From Mycobacterium gordonae (GTDB taxonomy: Bacteria; Actinomycetota; Actinomycetes; Mycobacteriales; Mycobacteriaceae): a stretch of 38,569 bases of DNA. Of the stretch, positions 1 through 15,233 are shown in pieces; within the stretch, counting starts at the first letter, position 1; every line of letters begins with the position of its first letter. The stretch lies in NCBI RefSeq assembly GCF_002101675.1, contig NZ_LQOY01000112.1, forward strand, positions 1 to 38,569, read 5' to 3'. Below the pieces are notes generated by a model. The model saw only the letters and a program-made list of their open reading frames with translations, was not told the origin of the DNA and searched no databases. Made by a program: the position numbers and the translations under genes.

Positions 1-1
1 C

Positions 2-1444
2 CCCTGCGCCGCCCGCCCCGCCGGGCGCGCAGGGGGGTGGCTGTTCGGCAACGGTGGGCCAGGCGGTCTGGGCGGTCTGGGCGGCACCGGTGGGGCCGGC
101 GGCAACGGTGGCTTCCTCTTCGGTGACGGTGGACCGGGTGGGTCCGGTGGTGCTGGCAACGCAGCAGTCAACAACGGCATCGGCGGTCGGGGTGGTGCCG
201 GGGGCAACGCCGCACTGATGTCCGGTGCTGGTGGCGCCGGAGGAGTCGGTGGTATCGGGGCCGCCGGGGCGGCCGGCGTCAATCCAGGACCAGCTGCCCC
301 GAACGGCAGCGCACAGGGTGGCGCCCACGGGGCTCCCGTCGCGACCTCCGTGGTCGGTTCCGCGACCGCCACAAGCGGCGACGGTGGGCTCGGCGCCAAC
401 GGCAGCCTGGTGGGCCAAGCCGGCGGGTTCGGGGGGCAAGCGGGTGCCGCTACCGCCACCGGGTCCTCGATAAGCGGCGTTATTCCCTCACTTGCCGCTA
501 CGTCCGGAGGTAACGGCGGAGCGGGCGGCACCGGCGGCATGGGGGGTATGGGTGGCCAAGGAGGTCTTGGAGCCGACAACACCGCCACCGCGACCGCCAG
601 TATCGGCGCCACAGCCACCGCAACCGGGGGCCTTGGAGGTACCGGCGGTACTGGCGGTAGCGGCGGCGACGGCGCCCTGGGAGGTGCTGGCGCCAACAAC
701 ACCGCGGTCGCCGCTGCGAGTGGCAGCGTCGGTCAGGCTCGCGCGACCGCTGGGGGCGGTGTGGGTGGATCTGGCGGCAACGGTGGCATCGGCGGCAACG
801 GTGGCACCGGTGGCGCGGGCGGCACGGGTACTGCCAGCGCTGCCGGTGGCACGGATCCCAACACTGCGAAAGCCATCGCCATCGCCGCCGGCGGGCTCGG
901 CGGCACCGGCGGCGCCGGCGGAACCGGTGCCGACAACGCCGGCATGGGCGCGGCCGGTGGTGCGGGCGGGACGGGCGGTCACGCCGGGCTGTTGTTCGGC
1001 AACGGCGGCGTCGGTGGCGCCGGCGGGGCTGGTGGGCAGGGAGGGCTCGGCGCCATTGGCGGTGGAGGCGGTCACGGCGGCGTCGGCGGCAGTGCCACGG
1101 CCACCGCAACCGGTGCCAATAGTCAGGCCGTCGCAGTTGGCGGCGATGGCGGCGCCGGCGGTCAGGGTGGCACCGGCGGCGCTGGCGGCGGCGGCGGCGT
1201 CGGTGGTGCAGGCGGCGATGGTGGGTCGGGGGGCTGGTTCGGGCAGCCGGGCGATGGCGGGGCCGGCGGAGGTGCTGGGGCCGGCGGGCACGGTGGTGCC
1301 GGAGGCGCCGGCGGTGCCGGCGGGCAGGCTGGTGTGGGCGCGAGCGGGAATGGAAGCGACGGGCAAGTGGGCGCAGACGGCCAAGCCGGGGCTGACGGCC
1401 AGGCCGGTGCGGCCGGCGCAGGAGGCAGCCCCGGGCGGCGCTAG
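2..1444 (+). CDS. PE_PGRS family protein, C-terminal part (5' end outside window)
   Basis: The frame is open from the window edge to the TAG at 1442-1444. It encodes an almost uninterrupted Gly-Gly-X / Gly-Gly-Asn repeat domain, beginning with a WLFGNGGPGG segment, typical of the PGRS part of PE_PGRS proteins, which are cell-surface or secreted by type VII secretion. The N-terminal PE domain lies outside the window. Gly-rich stretches alternate with short Ala/Thr/Ser/Val-rich blocks such as TATATASIGATATATGG and SATATATGANSQAVAVGG. The protein ends in the Gly/Ala/Gln/Asp-rich repeat DGQAGADGQAGAAG. Overlapping long frames on both strands are by-products of the GGC/GGT repeats. Function unknown. 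Confidence 0.9.
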   Translation, partial: PCAARPAGRAGGWLFGNGGPGGLGGLGGTGGAGGNGGFLFGDGGPGGSGGAGNAAVNNGIGGRGGAGGNAALMSGAGGAGGVGGIGAAGAAGVNPGPAAPNGSAQGGAHGAPVATSVVGSATATSGDGGLGANGSLVGQAGGFGGQAGAATATGSSISGVIPSLAATSGGNGGAGGTGGMGGMGGQGGLGADNTATATASIGATATATGGLGGTGGTGGSGGDGALGGAGANNTAVAAASGSVGQARATAGGGVGGSGGNGGIGGNGGTGGAGGTGTASAAGGTDPNTAKAIAIAAGGLGGTGGAGGTGADNAGMGAAGGAGGTGGHAGLLFGNGGVGGAGGAGGQGGLGAIGGGGGHGGVGGSATATATGANSQAVAVGGDGGAGGQGGTGGAGGGGGVGGAGGDGGSGGWFGQPGDGGAGGGAGAGGHGGAGGAGGAGGQAGVGASGNGSDGQVGADGQAGADGQAGAAGAGGSPGRR

Positions 1445-1479
1445 CTTGCCGTTATCTGGTGGACAGCAGGTGCGGCGCT

Positions 1480-1499
1480 GAGCGGCACGCTCCGTTTTT
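1480..1499 (+). terminator. possible weak intrinsic terminator after PE_PGRS
   Basis: A short inverted repeat, GAGCG (1480-1484) / CGCTC (1488-1492) with a 3-nt loop, is followed by CG and five T (1495-1499), 36 bp after the PE_PGRS stop. The stem is only 5 bp, and the T run overlaps the -35 box of the next promoter, so the call is tentative. Confidence 0.3.
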
Positions 1500-1526
1500 G
1501 CCGGTCAGGTTGGCCGCGACTAAACT
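1498..1526 (+). promoter_or_regulatory. SigA-like promoter of pks10
   Basis: TTGCCG (1498-1503), a 17-bp spacer and TAAACT (1521-1526), lying 76 bp before the pks10 start. The same -10 hexamer, the same spacer length and a near-identical -35 (TTGCGG) occur before the paralogous pks11 gene, which supports both calls. Confidence 0.6.
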
Positions 1527-1602
1527 TGCTGCTCTACGCGATTCGGTTGACTTTTCGCATGAACCATGTGGCCGCGATGTTCGTATCAAAGGGGTGGGAC
1601 CA

Positions 1603-2664
1603 GTGAGTGTCATCGCAGGTGTCTTCGGCGCCCTGCCGCCCTATCGCTATTCGCAGCAAGAACTCACCGACATGTTCGTCAGCATTCCCGAATTTGCGGA
1701 CTACGAGGACATCGTCCGGCAGCTACATGCCAACGGGAAGGTCAACAGCCGCCACCTCGTCATGCCGCTGGAGCAGTACCCGCGACTGAAGGACTTCGGT
1801 GAGGCGAACGACATCTTCATCGACAAGGCGGTGGACCTGGGCGTCGAGGCCCTGATGGGTGCGCTCGACGAGGCCGGACTGCGCCCGGAAGACCTCGACG
1901 TGCTCATCACCACGACCGTCACCGGTCTTGCGGTGCCGTCGCTGGACGCCCGGATCGCCGGACGGGTAGGTCTGCGCTCCGACGTTCGACGGGTGCCGCT
2001 GTTCGGATTGGGTTGCGTGGCGGGGGCCGCCGGGGTCGCCCGGTTGCACGATTATCTGCGGGGCGCCCCGGACGGCATCGCTGCCCTGATTTCCGTCGAG
2101 CTATGCTCGCTCACCTTCCCCGGCTACAAACCGTCGGTGGCCGGTTTGGTGGGCAGCGCACTGTTCGCCGACGGTGCGGCAGCGGTTGTCGCCGTGGGGG
2201 AGCGTCGCGCCGCGGAGATCGACGCCGGCGGACCGAGCATAGTCGACTCGCGCGGCCACCTGTATCCGGATTCATTGCGCACCATGGGATTCGATGTCGG
2301 CCCCGGCGGTTTCGAGCTGGTGCTGTCGAAGGACGTGGCAGCCGTGGTGGAACAGTATCTGCGGACCGACGTCACCGCTTTCTTGGCCGAGCACGGCCTG
2401 ACCACCGCCGACATCGGCGCCTGGGTCACCCATCCCGGCGGACCCAAGGTCATCGAAGCAATCACTGAAACCCTCAAGCTGCCACCGGAAGCGCTCGAAC
2501 TCACCTGGCGCTCACTGGGCGAGGTGGGCAACCTGTCGTCGGCGTCGGTGCTGCACGTGCTGCGTGACACCCTGGCCAAGCCGCCGCCCAGCGAAAGCCC
2601 CGGACTGATGATCGCCATGGGTCCCGGGTTCTGCTCCGAGCTGGTCCTGTTGCGCTGGCACTGA
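1603..2664 (+). CDS. pks10: Type III polyketide synthase (Pks10-like)
   Basis: A 353-aa chalcone-synthase-family enzyme that condenses an acyl starter with (methyl)malonyl units, without an ACP, to give pyrone or resorcinol products. The catalytic triad is visible: Cys138 in LFGLGCVAGAAG, His277 in THPGGPK and Asn310 in GEVGNLSS. The GTG start at 1603 is chosen because it follows AAAGGGG and gives the same start (MSVIAGVFGALPP) and the same length as the paralogue at 18405. It lies 5 bp before pks7, implying one transcript with the modular PKS genes. In M. tuberculosis the homologue sits in the same place, and Pks10/Pks11-type enzymes are known to make long-chain alkylpyrones from fatty acyl-CoA. 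Here the starter may come from the neighbouring type I PKSs (inference). Confidence 0.93.
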   Translation: MSVIAGVFGALPPYRYSQQELTDMFVSIPEFADYEDIVRQLHANGKVNSRHLVMPLEQYPRLKDFGEANDIFIDKAVDLGVEALMGALDEAGLRPEDLDVLITTTVTGLAVPSLDARIAGRVGLRSDVRRVPLFGLGCVAGAAGVARLHDYLRGAPDGIAALISVELCSLTFPGYKPSVAGLVGSALFADGAAAVVAVGERRAAEIDAGGPSIVDSRGHLYPDSLRTMGFDVGPGGFELVLSKDVAAVVEQYLRTDVTAFLAEHGLTTADIGAWVTHPGGPKVIEAITETLKLPPEALELTWRSLGEVGNLSSASVLHVLRDTLAKPPPSESPGLMIAMGPGFCSELVLLRWH

Positions 2665-2669
2665 ATGTC

Positions 2670-5600
2670 GTGAGCACTCAAGACGAGCTCATTGCCGCCC
2701 TGCGGAGATCACTCAAGGACAACGAGCGGCTCAAGCGCGAGAACCGCGACTATCTGGCCCGCGCCACCGAACCAATTGCGTTGGTGGGCATGGCCTGCCG
2801 TTATCCGGGCGGAGTGGACACGCCGGAGGGGCTGTGGGAGATGGTGGCCGCCGGCCGTGATGTGGTCACCGAGTTCCCCAGGGACCGCGGCTGGGATCTG
2901 GCGCAGTTGTTCGATCCCGATCCGGACGCGGTCGGCAAGTCTTACAGCCGCTCCGGCGGTTTCCTGACCGACGTCGCTGGCTTCGACGCGCAGTTCTTCG
3001 GGATCGCGCCCAGCGAGGTGCTGGCGATGGACCCGCAGCAGCGGTTACTGCTCGAGGTGTCATGGGAAGCGTTGGAGCGCACCGGTATTGACCCGCTGAC
3101 CCTGCGCGGTTCGCCGACCGGCGTGTTCGCCGGGATCTTCCACGGCTCGTATGGCGGCCAGGGCCGGGTGCCCGGCGAACTCGAGCGCTACGGGTTGCGC
3201 GGGTCGACGCTGAGTGTGGCATCCGGTCGGGTGGCCTACGTGCTGGGCCTGGAAGGTCCGGCGGTGTCGGTGGATACCGCGTGCTCGTCGTCTCTGGTGG
3301 CGCTGCATCTGGCGGTGCAGTCGTTGCGGTCGGGGGAGTGCGATCTGGCCCTGGTCGGCGGGGTGACGGTGATGGCGACCCCGGCCATGTTCATCGAATT
3401 CAGCCGGCAGCGGGCACTTTCCGCCGATGGTCGGTGCAAGGCATACGCCGGTGCCGCCGACGGCACCGGCTTTTCCGAGGGGGCCGGTGCCCTCGTCGTA
3501 GAGCGGTTGGCCGACGCACAGCGGTTGGGACACCCGGTGCTGGCCGTGGTGCGGGGCTCGGCGGTCAATCAAGACGGTGCCTCCAACGGCCTGGCCACGC
3601 CGAACGGTCCGTCCCAACAGCGGGTCATTCGCGCCGCACTGGCCAGTGCCCGCCTGACCCCGGCGGACGTGGACGTCGTCGAAGGCCACGGAACCGGCAC
3701 CACACTCGGCGATCCCATTGAGGCGCAAGCTATTGTCGCGACCTACGGCCAGGATCGCGACGAGCCGCTGTGGCTGGGGTCGATCAAGTCGAACATGGGC
3801 CACACGTCGGCCGCGGCGGGTGTCGCAGGCGTCATGAAGATGACGATGGCTATGCAGCATGCGGTGCTGCCCAAGACGCTGCATATCGACGTGCCCACCC
3901 CGCATGTCGATTGGTCGGCGGGTGCGGTGTCGTTGTTGACCGAACAGCGGCCCTGGCCGCGGTACGCGCGTCCGCGCCGCGCCGCTGTGTCGTCGTTCGG
4001 GATCAGCGGGACGAATGCGCACGTGATCCTCGAACAGCCCCCGTCGGTCGACGATCACGCACCGGGGCCCGACGACCGCGTGGTGCCGTGGGTCCTGTCG
4101 GCGCGTTCTGCGGACGCGCTTCTCAATCAAGCCCGCCGGCTGCTGGCGCAGGTCAAGGCCGGCGGCCAAAACCCGCTCGACGTGGGCTGGTCGCTGCTCA
4201 GCACCCGGTCGCTGTTCGAGCACCGCGCGGTGGTGGTTGGAACCGATGCCGCACAGTTCATGGCGGGACTGGCCGCGGTGGCGGCCGGTCAGCCCGGGCC
4301 TGCCGTGGTGACTGGCCGCGCCCGACCGGTGGGCAAGACGGTGTTCGTCTTCCCGGGCCAGGGCTCGCAGTGGGTTGGCATGGGACGCGAACTACTGGAC
4401 AGCGCACCGATTTTCGCTGATCACCTGCAGCGCTGCGACAAGGCACTGCGGGAATACGTGGACTGGTCGTTGCTCGACGTCATCCGGTCAGTGCCCGGGG
4501 CGCCGGGTCTGGACCGGGTGGATGTGGTGCAACCGGCGCTGTGGGCGATCATGGTGTCGCTCGCCGAACTGTGGCAGTCCCTCGGTGTCACACCGGACGC
4601 GGTGATCGGCCACTCACAGGGCGAGATCGCCGCCGCCTACGTCGCCGGCGCGCTCTCTTTGGAGGATGCCGCCAAGGTGGTGGCGCTGCGCAGCCGGCTG
4701 CTGATGCAACTGTCCGGCGCCGGTGGCATGGCTTCGGTGGCGCTCAGCCCGGACCGCGCGCACGAGCTGCTGGCACCCTGGGCCGGCCGGTTGAACATCG
4801 CTGCCGTCAACGGGGTTTCGTCGATCGTGGTGTCCGGCGAAGTGGACGCCGTGACCGAACTGGTGCGCCGATGCGAGGCGGAGAACCTTCGCGCCCGCCG
4901 GATCGAGGTCGACTACGCGTCACATTCGTTCCACGTCGACGCCATCCGCGACGACCTCGTCGCGGCTATCAAGGACATCGCACCCCGCGCGTCGCCGGTG
5001 GCGTTCTACTCGACGGTGACCGGCGCGCTGCTGGACACCGCCGCGTTGGACGCCGACTACTGGTACCAGAACATCAGGGGCACGGTGCACTTCGCAGGCG
5101 CGGTACGCGCTGCATCCGACGCCGGTCATCAGGTCTTCATCGAGTCGAGTCCGCACCCGGTATTGATCGCCGGCATCGAGGAGACGCTGGGCGCGGAGCA
5201 GTCGGTTATCGTCCCGTCGTTGGGCCGCAATGACGGAGGGCTGCAACGGTTCTGGTTGTCGGCGGCGCAGGCCCAGGTGGCGGGCGTGGTGGTGGACTGG
5301 TCCTTGGTGTTTCCGGGGGCCCGCCGGGTGCCGTTGCCCACCTACGGATTTGTGCGCCGCCGGTACTGGCTGACCGAGTCGGGAGACAGCGACGTCCGCC
5401 GCGCCGGGTTGGTGGGTGCCGCACACGAACTGCTGGGTGCGGTCGTGGAGCGGCCCGATTCCGGCGGTGTGGTTCTGACGGGCCAACTCTCGCGTTCAGC
5501 CCATCCGTGGCTGGCCGATCACGGCGTGTCGGGCACCGTGTTGTTCCCCGGTGCCGGGTTCGTGGAATTGGCCCTGCGGGCCGGCGACGAGGTCGGTTGC

Positions 5601-8600
5601 CCGACGGTGCGGGAGTTGACTCTATCGACACCGCTGCCGCTGCCCGACGAGGCTGCGGTGCGCGTGCAGGTGGTGGTCGGTCCCCCCGATGAAGAGGGCC
5701 ATCGGGAGATCTCGGTGTATGCCTGTGGTCCCGACTCGGAGTGGACGCTGCACGCCACGGGATCTCTGGGGACCGGCACATCGCCACCGCAGGCCGATCT
5801 GTCGGTGTGGCCGCCTGCCGGGGCCACGGCCGTCGACGTTGGGGGCGTCTACCAGCGATTGGCCGCCCGCGGCTACGAGTACGGCCCGGGCTTCCATGGC
5901 CTGCAGGCGATGTGGCAGTCGGCTGACCACCTGTTCGCCGAGATCGCACTGGCCGAAGGACTTACCACCACCGGGTTCGGCATTCATCCGGCCTTGCTGG
6001 ACGCGTCGCTGCATGCGCTGGGGCTGGCCGCTGAACAGGACTCGACGGTGCTGCCGTTCTCCTGGCAGGGCGTAACGCTGCACGCCACCGACGCCGCCCG
6101 GCTGCGGGTCCGCATCACCCGGATGGGTGCGGATTCGGTGGCTCTGGAATTGGCCGATCAGTCGGGCCTGCCGGTCCTGACGGTGCATGACTTGGCTTTT
6201 CGCCCGATGGGCGCCCAGGTGCCGGCGCTGGAGGGGCTCGGCAACGCCGGCCTGTTCGTGATCGAGTGGACACCCGTCGCGCCGGCGGGCGCCGGCGACA
6301 CGTCAGTGACGTTGTGGCAGTTGATGTCCGAGGACCAGCCACCGGCGTCGGTGTATGCGGCCACCCATGCGGCGCTGGGCCGGCTGCAATCCTGGTTGGT
6401 GGGTGATGACGGCGGGGTGCTGGTGGTGCAGACCCACGGCGCCGTCGGGATGGCCGGCGAGGACGTTTCGGACTTGGCCGGCGCGGCGGTGTGGGGCTTG
6501 GTGCGTTCGGCTCAAGCCGAGCATCCCGGTCGGTTGCTGCTGCTGGATTCCGACGGGTCACTGGACCCCAGCGAACTGATCGGTTGCGGTGAAACGGAAT
6601 TGCTGGTGCGCCGCGGGGTCGCCTACCGAGCCCGGCTGAAGCCGTCCGGTTCGTCGGCGCTGCGGCTGCCCGTGGAGCCGACCGGCTGGCGACTGGTGAC
6701 CGGAGGCGGGGGCACGCTGGACGACGTGCGCGTCGGCCGGCATGACCGGGGGGAGTTGGCCTCCGGACAGGTGCGGGTTGCGGTGGCCGCGGTGGGGGTG
6801 AACTTCCGGGATGTGTTGGTGGCGTTGGGCATGTATCCCGGCGGCGGCGAGCTGGGGGTCGAGGGCGCCGGTGTGGTGGTCGAAGTGGGCCCCGGCGTTT
6901 CCGATGTCGCCGTCGGTGACGCCGTGCTGGGCCTGCTGGGGGTGGTGGGCCCCGAAGCGGTCGTCGATCGGCGATTGGTGACCGCCGTACCGGCGGGCTG
7001 GTCGCTGCCCCAGGCCGCGGGCGTCCCGGTGGTGTTTCTGACCGCACTGTACGGATTGTCGGTGCTGGGTGCGGCCAAGGCCGGCGAGCGGGTGTTGGTG
7101 CACGCGGCCACCGGCGGAGTGGGGATGGCCGCGGTGCAGCTCGCCCGGCACTGGGGTTTGGAGGTCTTCGCCACCGCCAGCCGCGGAAAATGGGACACGC
7201 TGCGCGCCATGGGCTTTGACGACGAGCATATCGGTGACTCGCGGGCCCTGGACTTCGAGGAGAAGTTTCGGGCGGCCACCGGGGGAGCCGGCGTCGACCT
7301 AGTGCTGAACTCGCTGGCCGGTGAGTTCATCGATGCCTCGCTTCGACTGTTGGGCCCGGGTGGCCGGTTCATCGAAATGGGAAAGACCGATCTGCGCGAG
7401 CCCCGGGACGTCGCGCAGCGGGGGATCCTGTATCGCGCATTCGACCTGATCGAGGCCGGACCGGACCTCACGGCACAGATGCTGGCCGACCTGATGGCGC
7501 TGTTCGAGTCCGGAACGCTGACCCCGTTGCCGTTCACGACCTTTGACGTGCACCGGGTTCGTCAGGCTTACCGGTTCGTCAGCCAGGCCCGGCATACCGG
7601 CAAGGTGGTGCTCACTCTCGACCCGCTCGCCGGCGGTACCGCATTGATCACCGGCGGAACCGGAATGGCCGGTGCGGCGCTGGCACGCCATCTCGTGTCG
7701 CGGTACCGGGTCCCCAGCATCATGTTGGTCAGCCGGTCCGGTGCTCAGGCGCCGGAGGTCTCGAAGTTGGTGGGGGAGTTGCAAAGCGCCGGCGCGCAGG
7801 TGTCGGTGGTGTCCTGCGATGTGGCAGACCGTGACGCCGTCGCCGGGTTGCTGGCGCAGGTGCCGCAACGATTTCCGTTGCGGGCGGTGATTCACGCCGC
7901 CGGCATTCTCGATGACGGCTTGATCGCGGCGCTGACCCCCGAGCGGTTGGACGCGGTATTGCGCGCCAAGGTCGACAGCGCGTGGCATCTGCACGAACTC
8001 ACCCGGGACGCGGATTTGTCCGTCTTCGTGATGTTCTCGTCGATGGCCGGCATCCTGGGCACCGCCGGTCAGGGGAACTACGCGGCGGCCAACAGCTTCC
8101 TGGACGGGCTGGCACAGCACCGTCGGGTGCGGGGGCTACCGGCCACGTCGGTGGCGTGGGGTCTGTGGGAGCAGGACAGTGCGATGACGCGCCACCTCGG
8201 CGACCGTGACAAGGCGCGGATGGGCCGGGTCGGCCTCGCGACGCTGTCCACCGGCCAGGCGCTGGCGTTGTTCGACGCCGCCATACACGCCGATCCCGCC
8301 GTAGTGACAGCGACCCGGCTCGACACCGCCGTGCTGGGCGACGACGCGCCCGCCCTACTCGGTGAGCTGGTCCGCCGCCCGATCCGAAGGACCGTCGAAG
8401 CGCCGGGCGCGTCGACAACAGGCCTGGCCGCTCGACTTTCCGGGCTCAGCGCCGACCAGCGCCACCGCGAACTCGTCGACGTGGTGTGCAGCAACGCGGC
8501 AACGGTGCTGGGCCGCTCCGGCACCGCCGACATCAGCGCCCAGCGCGCCTTTCAAGAGCTGGGTTTCGACTCGCTGACCGCCGTCGAGCTGCGCAACCGC

Positions 8601-8912
8601 CTCAAAACCGCGACGGGCCTCACGCTCTCGCCGACGCTGATCTTCGATTACCCCAACCCCACCGCGCTGGCGGAGCACCTCGACACTCGACTGTCCACCC
8701 CGGCGCCCCGGGCCGACCCGACCGCGCGCTTCGAGGCCATCACCCGAGAGCTAAATGACCTGGTTCGGCAACGTGATTGGGATCCCGAAGAACGAGCGAA
8801 GCTGGCTCACCGCCTGCGCGAGATCATGGCCGACCTGGCTCTCGATGACGACCTCGCCGCCGCCAGCGAAAGCGAACTCTTCGCCATCCTCGACGAAGAA
8901 CTCGAATCCTGA
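2670..8912 (+). CDS. pks7: Type I polyketide synthase, KS-AT-DH-ER-KR-ACP (Pks7-like)
   Basis: A 2080-aa, fully reducing single module. An N-terminal charged helix (about 1-33) looks like a docking element. KS has Cys205, His340 and His378. AT has GHSQG (Ser649) and the YASHS motif at 749-753, the signature of methylmalonyl-CoA specificity. DH has HxxxGxxxxP starting at His951 and Asp1111. ER has an NADPH-binding segment HAATGGVGMAAVQ (about 1478-1490). KR has TGGTGMAG (about 1661), Tyr1804, Asn1808 and an LDD motif, which suggests a B-type ketoreductase. ACP has LGFDSL with Ser1968. An acidic C-terminal tail (about 2015-2080) resembles a docking domain. The GTG start lies 5 bp after the pks10 stop; an ATG just upstream (2665) runs into a stop at once. 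Expected role: adds a methyl-branched, saturated C2 unit to an acyl chain. Confidence 0.93.
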   Translation: MSTQDELIAALRRSLKDNERLKRENRDYLARATEPIALVGMACRYPGGVDTPEGLWEMVAAGRDVVTEFPRDRGWDLAQLFDPDPDAVGKSYSRSGGFLTDVAGFDAQFFGIAPSEVLAMDPQQRLLLEVSWEALERTGIDPLTLRGSPTGVFAGIFHGSYGGQGRVPGELERYGLRGSTLSVASGRVAYVLGLEGPAVSVDTACSSSLVALHLAVQSLRSGECDLALVGGVTVMATPAMFIEFSRQRALSADGRCKAYAGAADGTGFSEGAGALVVERLADAQRLGHPVLAVVRGSAVNQDGASNGLATPNGPSQQRVIRAALASARLTPADVDVVEGHGTGTTLGDPIEAQAIVATYGQDRDEPLWLGSIKSNMGHTSAAAGVAGVMKMTMAMQHAVLPKTLHIDVPTPHVDWSAGAVSLLTEQRPWPRYARPRRAAVSSFGISGTNAHVILEQPPSVDDHAPGPDDRVVPWVLSARSADALLNQARRLLAQVKAGGQNPLDVGWSLLSTRSLFEHRAVVVGTDAAQFMAGLAAVAAGQPGPAVVTGRARPVGKTVFVFPGQGSQWVGMGRELLDSAPIFADHLQRCDKALREYVDWSLLDVIRSVPGAPGLDRVDVVQPALWAIMVSLAELWQSLGVTPDAVIGHSQGEIAAAYVAGALSLEDAAKVVALRSRLLMQLSGAGGMASVALSPDRAHELLAPWAGRLNIAAVNGVSSIVVSGEVDAVTELVRRCEAENLRARRIEVDYASHSFHVDAIRDDLVAAIKDIAPRASPVAFYSTVTGALLDTAALDADYWYQNIRGTVHFAGAVRAASDAGHQVFIESSPHPVLIAGIEETLGAEQSVIVPSLGRNDGGLQRFWLSAAQAQVAGVVVDWSLVFPGARRVPLPTYGFVRRRYWLTESGDSDVRRAGLVGAAHELLGAVVERPDSGGVVLTGQLSRSAHPWLADHGVSGTVLFPGAGFVELALRAGDEVGCPTVRELTLSTPLPLPDEAAVRVQVVVGPPDEEGHREISVYACGPDSEWTLHATGSLGTGTSPPQADLSVWPPAGATAVDVGGVYQRLAARGYEYGPGFHGLQAMWQSADHLFAEIALAEGLTTTGFGIHPALLDASLHALGLAAEQDSTVLPFSWQGVTLHATDAARLRVRITRMGADSVALELADQSGLPVLTVHDLAFRPMGAQVPALEGLGNAGLFVIEWTPVAPAGAGDTSVTLWQLMSEDQPPASVYAATHAALGRLQSWLVGDDGGVLVVQTHGAVGMAGEDVSDLAGAAVWGLVRSAQAEHPGRLLLLDSDGSLDPSELIGCGETELLVRRGVAYRARLKPSGSSALRLPVEPTGWRLVTGGGGTLDDVRVGRHDRGELASGQVRVAVAAVGVNFRDVLVALGMYPGGGELGVEGAGVVVEVGPGVSDVAVGDAVLGLLGVVGPEAVVDRRLVTAVPAGWSLPQAAGVPVVFLTALYGLSVLGAAKAGERVLVHAATGGVGMAAVQLARHWGLEVFATASRGKWDTLRAMGFDDEHIGDSRALDFEEKFRAATGGAGVDLVLNSLAGEFIDASLRLLGPGGRFIEMGKTDLREPRDVAQRGILYRAFDLIEAGPDLTAQMLADLMALFESGTLTPLPFTTFDVHRVRQAYRFVSQARHTGKVVLTLDPLAGGTALITGGTGMAGAALARHLVSRYRVPSIMLVSRSGAQAPEVSKLVGELQSAGAQVSVVSCDVADRDAVAGLLAQVPQRFPLRAVIHAAGILDDGLIAALTPERLDAVLRAKVDSAWHLHELTRDADLSVFVMFSSMAGILGTAGQGNYAAANSFLDGLAQHRRVRGLPATSVAWGLWEQDSAMTRHLGDRDKARMGRVGLATLSTGQALALFDAAIHADPAVVTATRLDTAVLGDDAPALLGELVRRPIRRTVEAPGASTTGLAARLSGLSADQRHRELVDVVCSNAATVLGRSGTADISAQRAFQELGFDSLTAVELRNRLKTATGLTLSPTLIFDYPNPTALAEHLDTRLSTPAPRADPTARFEAITRELNDLVRQRDWDPEERAKLAHRLREIMADLALDDDLAAASESELFAILDEELES

Positions 8913-8929
8913 GAAGCCAAGGAACATCA

Positions 8930-15226
<6,297 letters not shown>

Positions 15227-15233
15227 GGGCGCT

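Noticed and set aside
488..1384. Overlapping long frames on both strands within the PE_PGRS gene
   Set aside because: By-products of GGC/GGT repeats; only the Gly-rich frame has the family pattern.
1..1444. Repeats at the window ends as a CRISPR array
   Set aside because: They are in-frame degenerate codon repeats of PGRS proteins, without constant repeats and unique spacers.
2665..2673. ATG just after the pks10 stop as a possible pks7 start
   Set aside because: It reads ATG TCG TGA and ends at once; the GTG at 2670 is in frame with the docking helix and KS domain.
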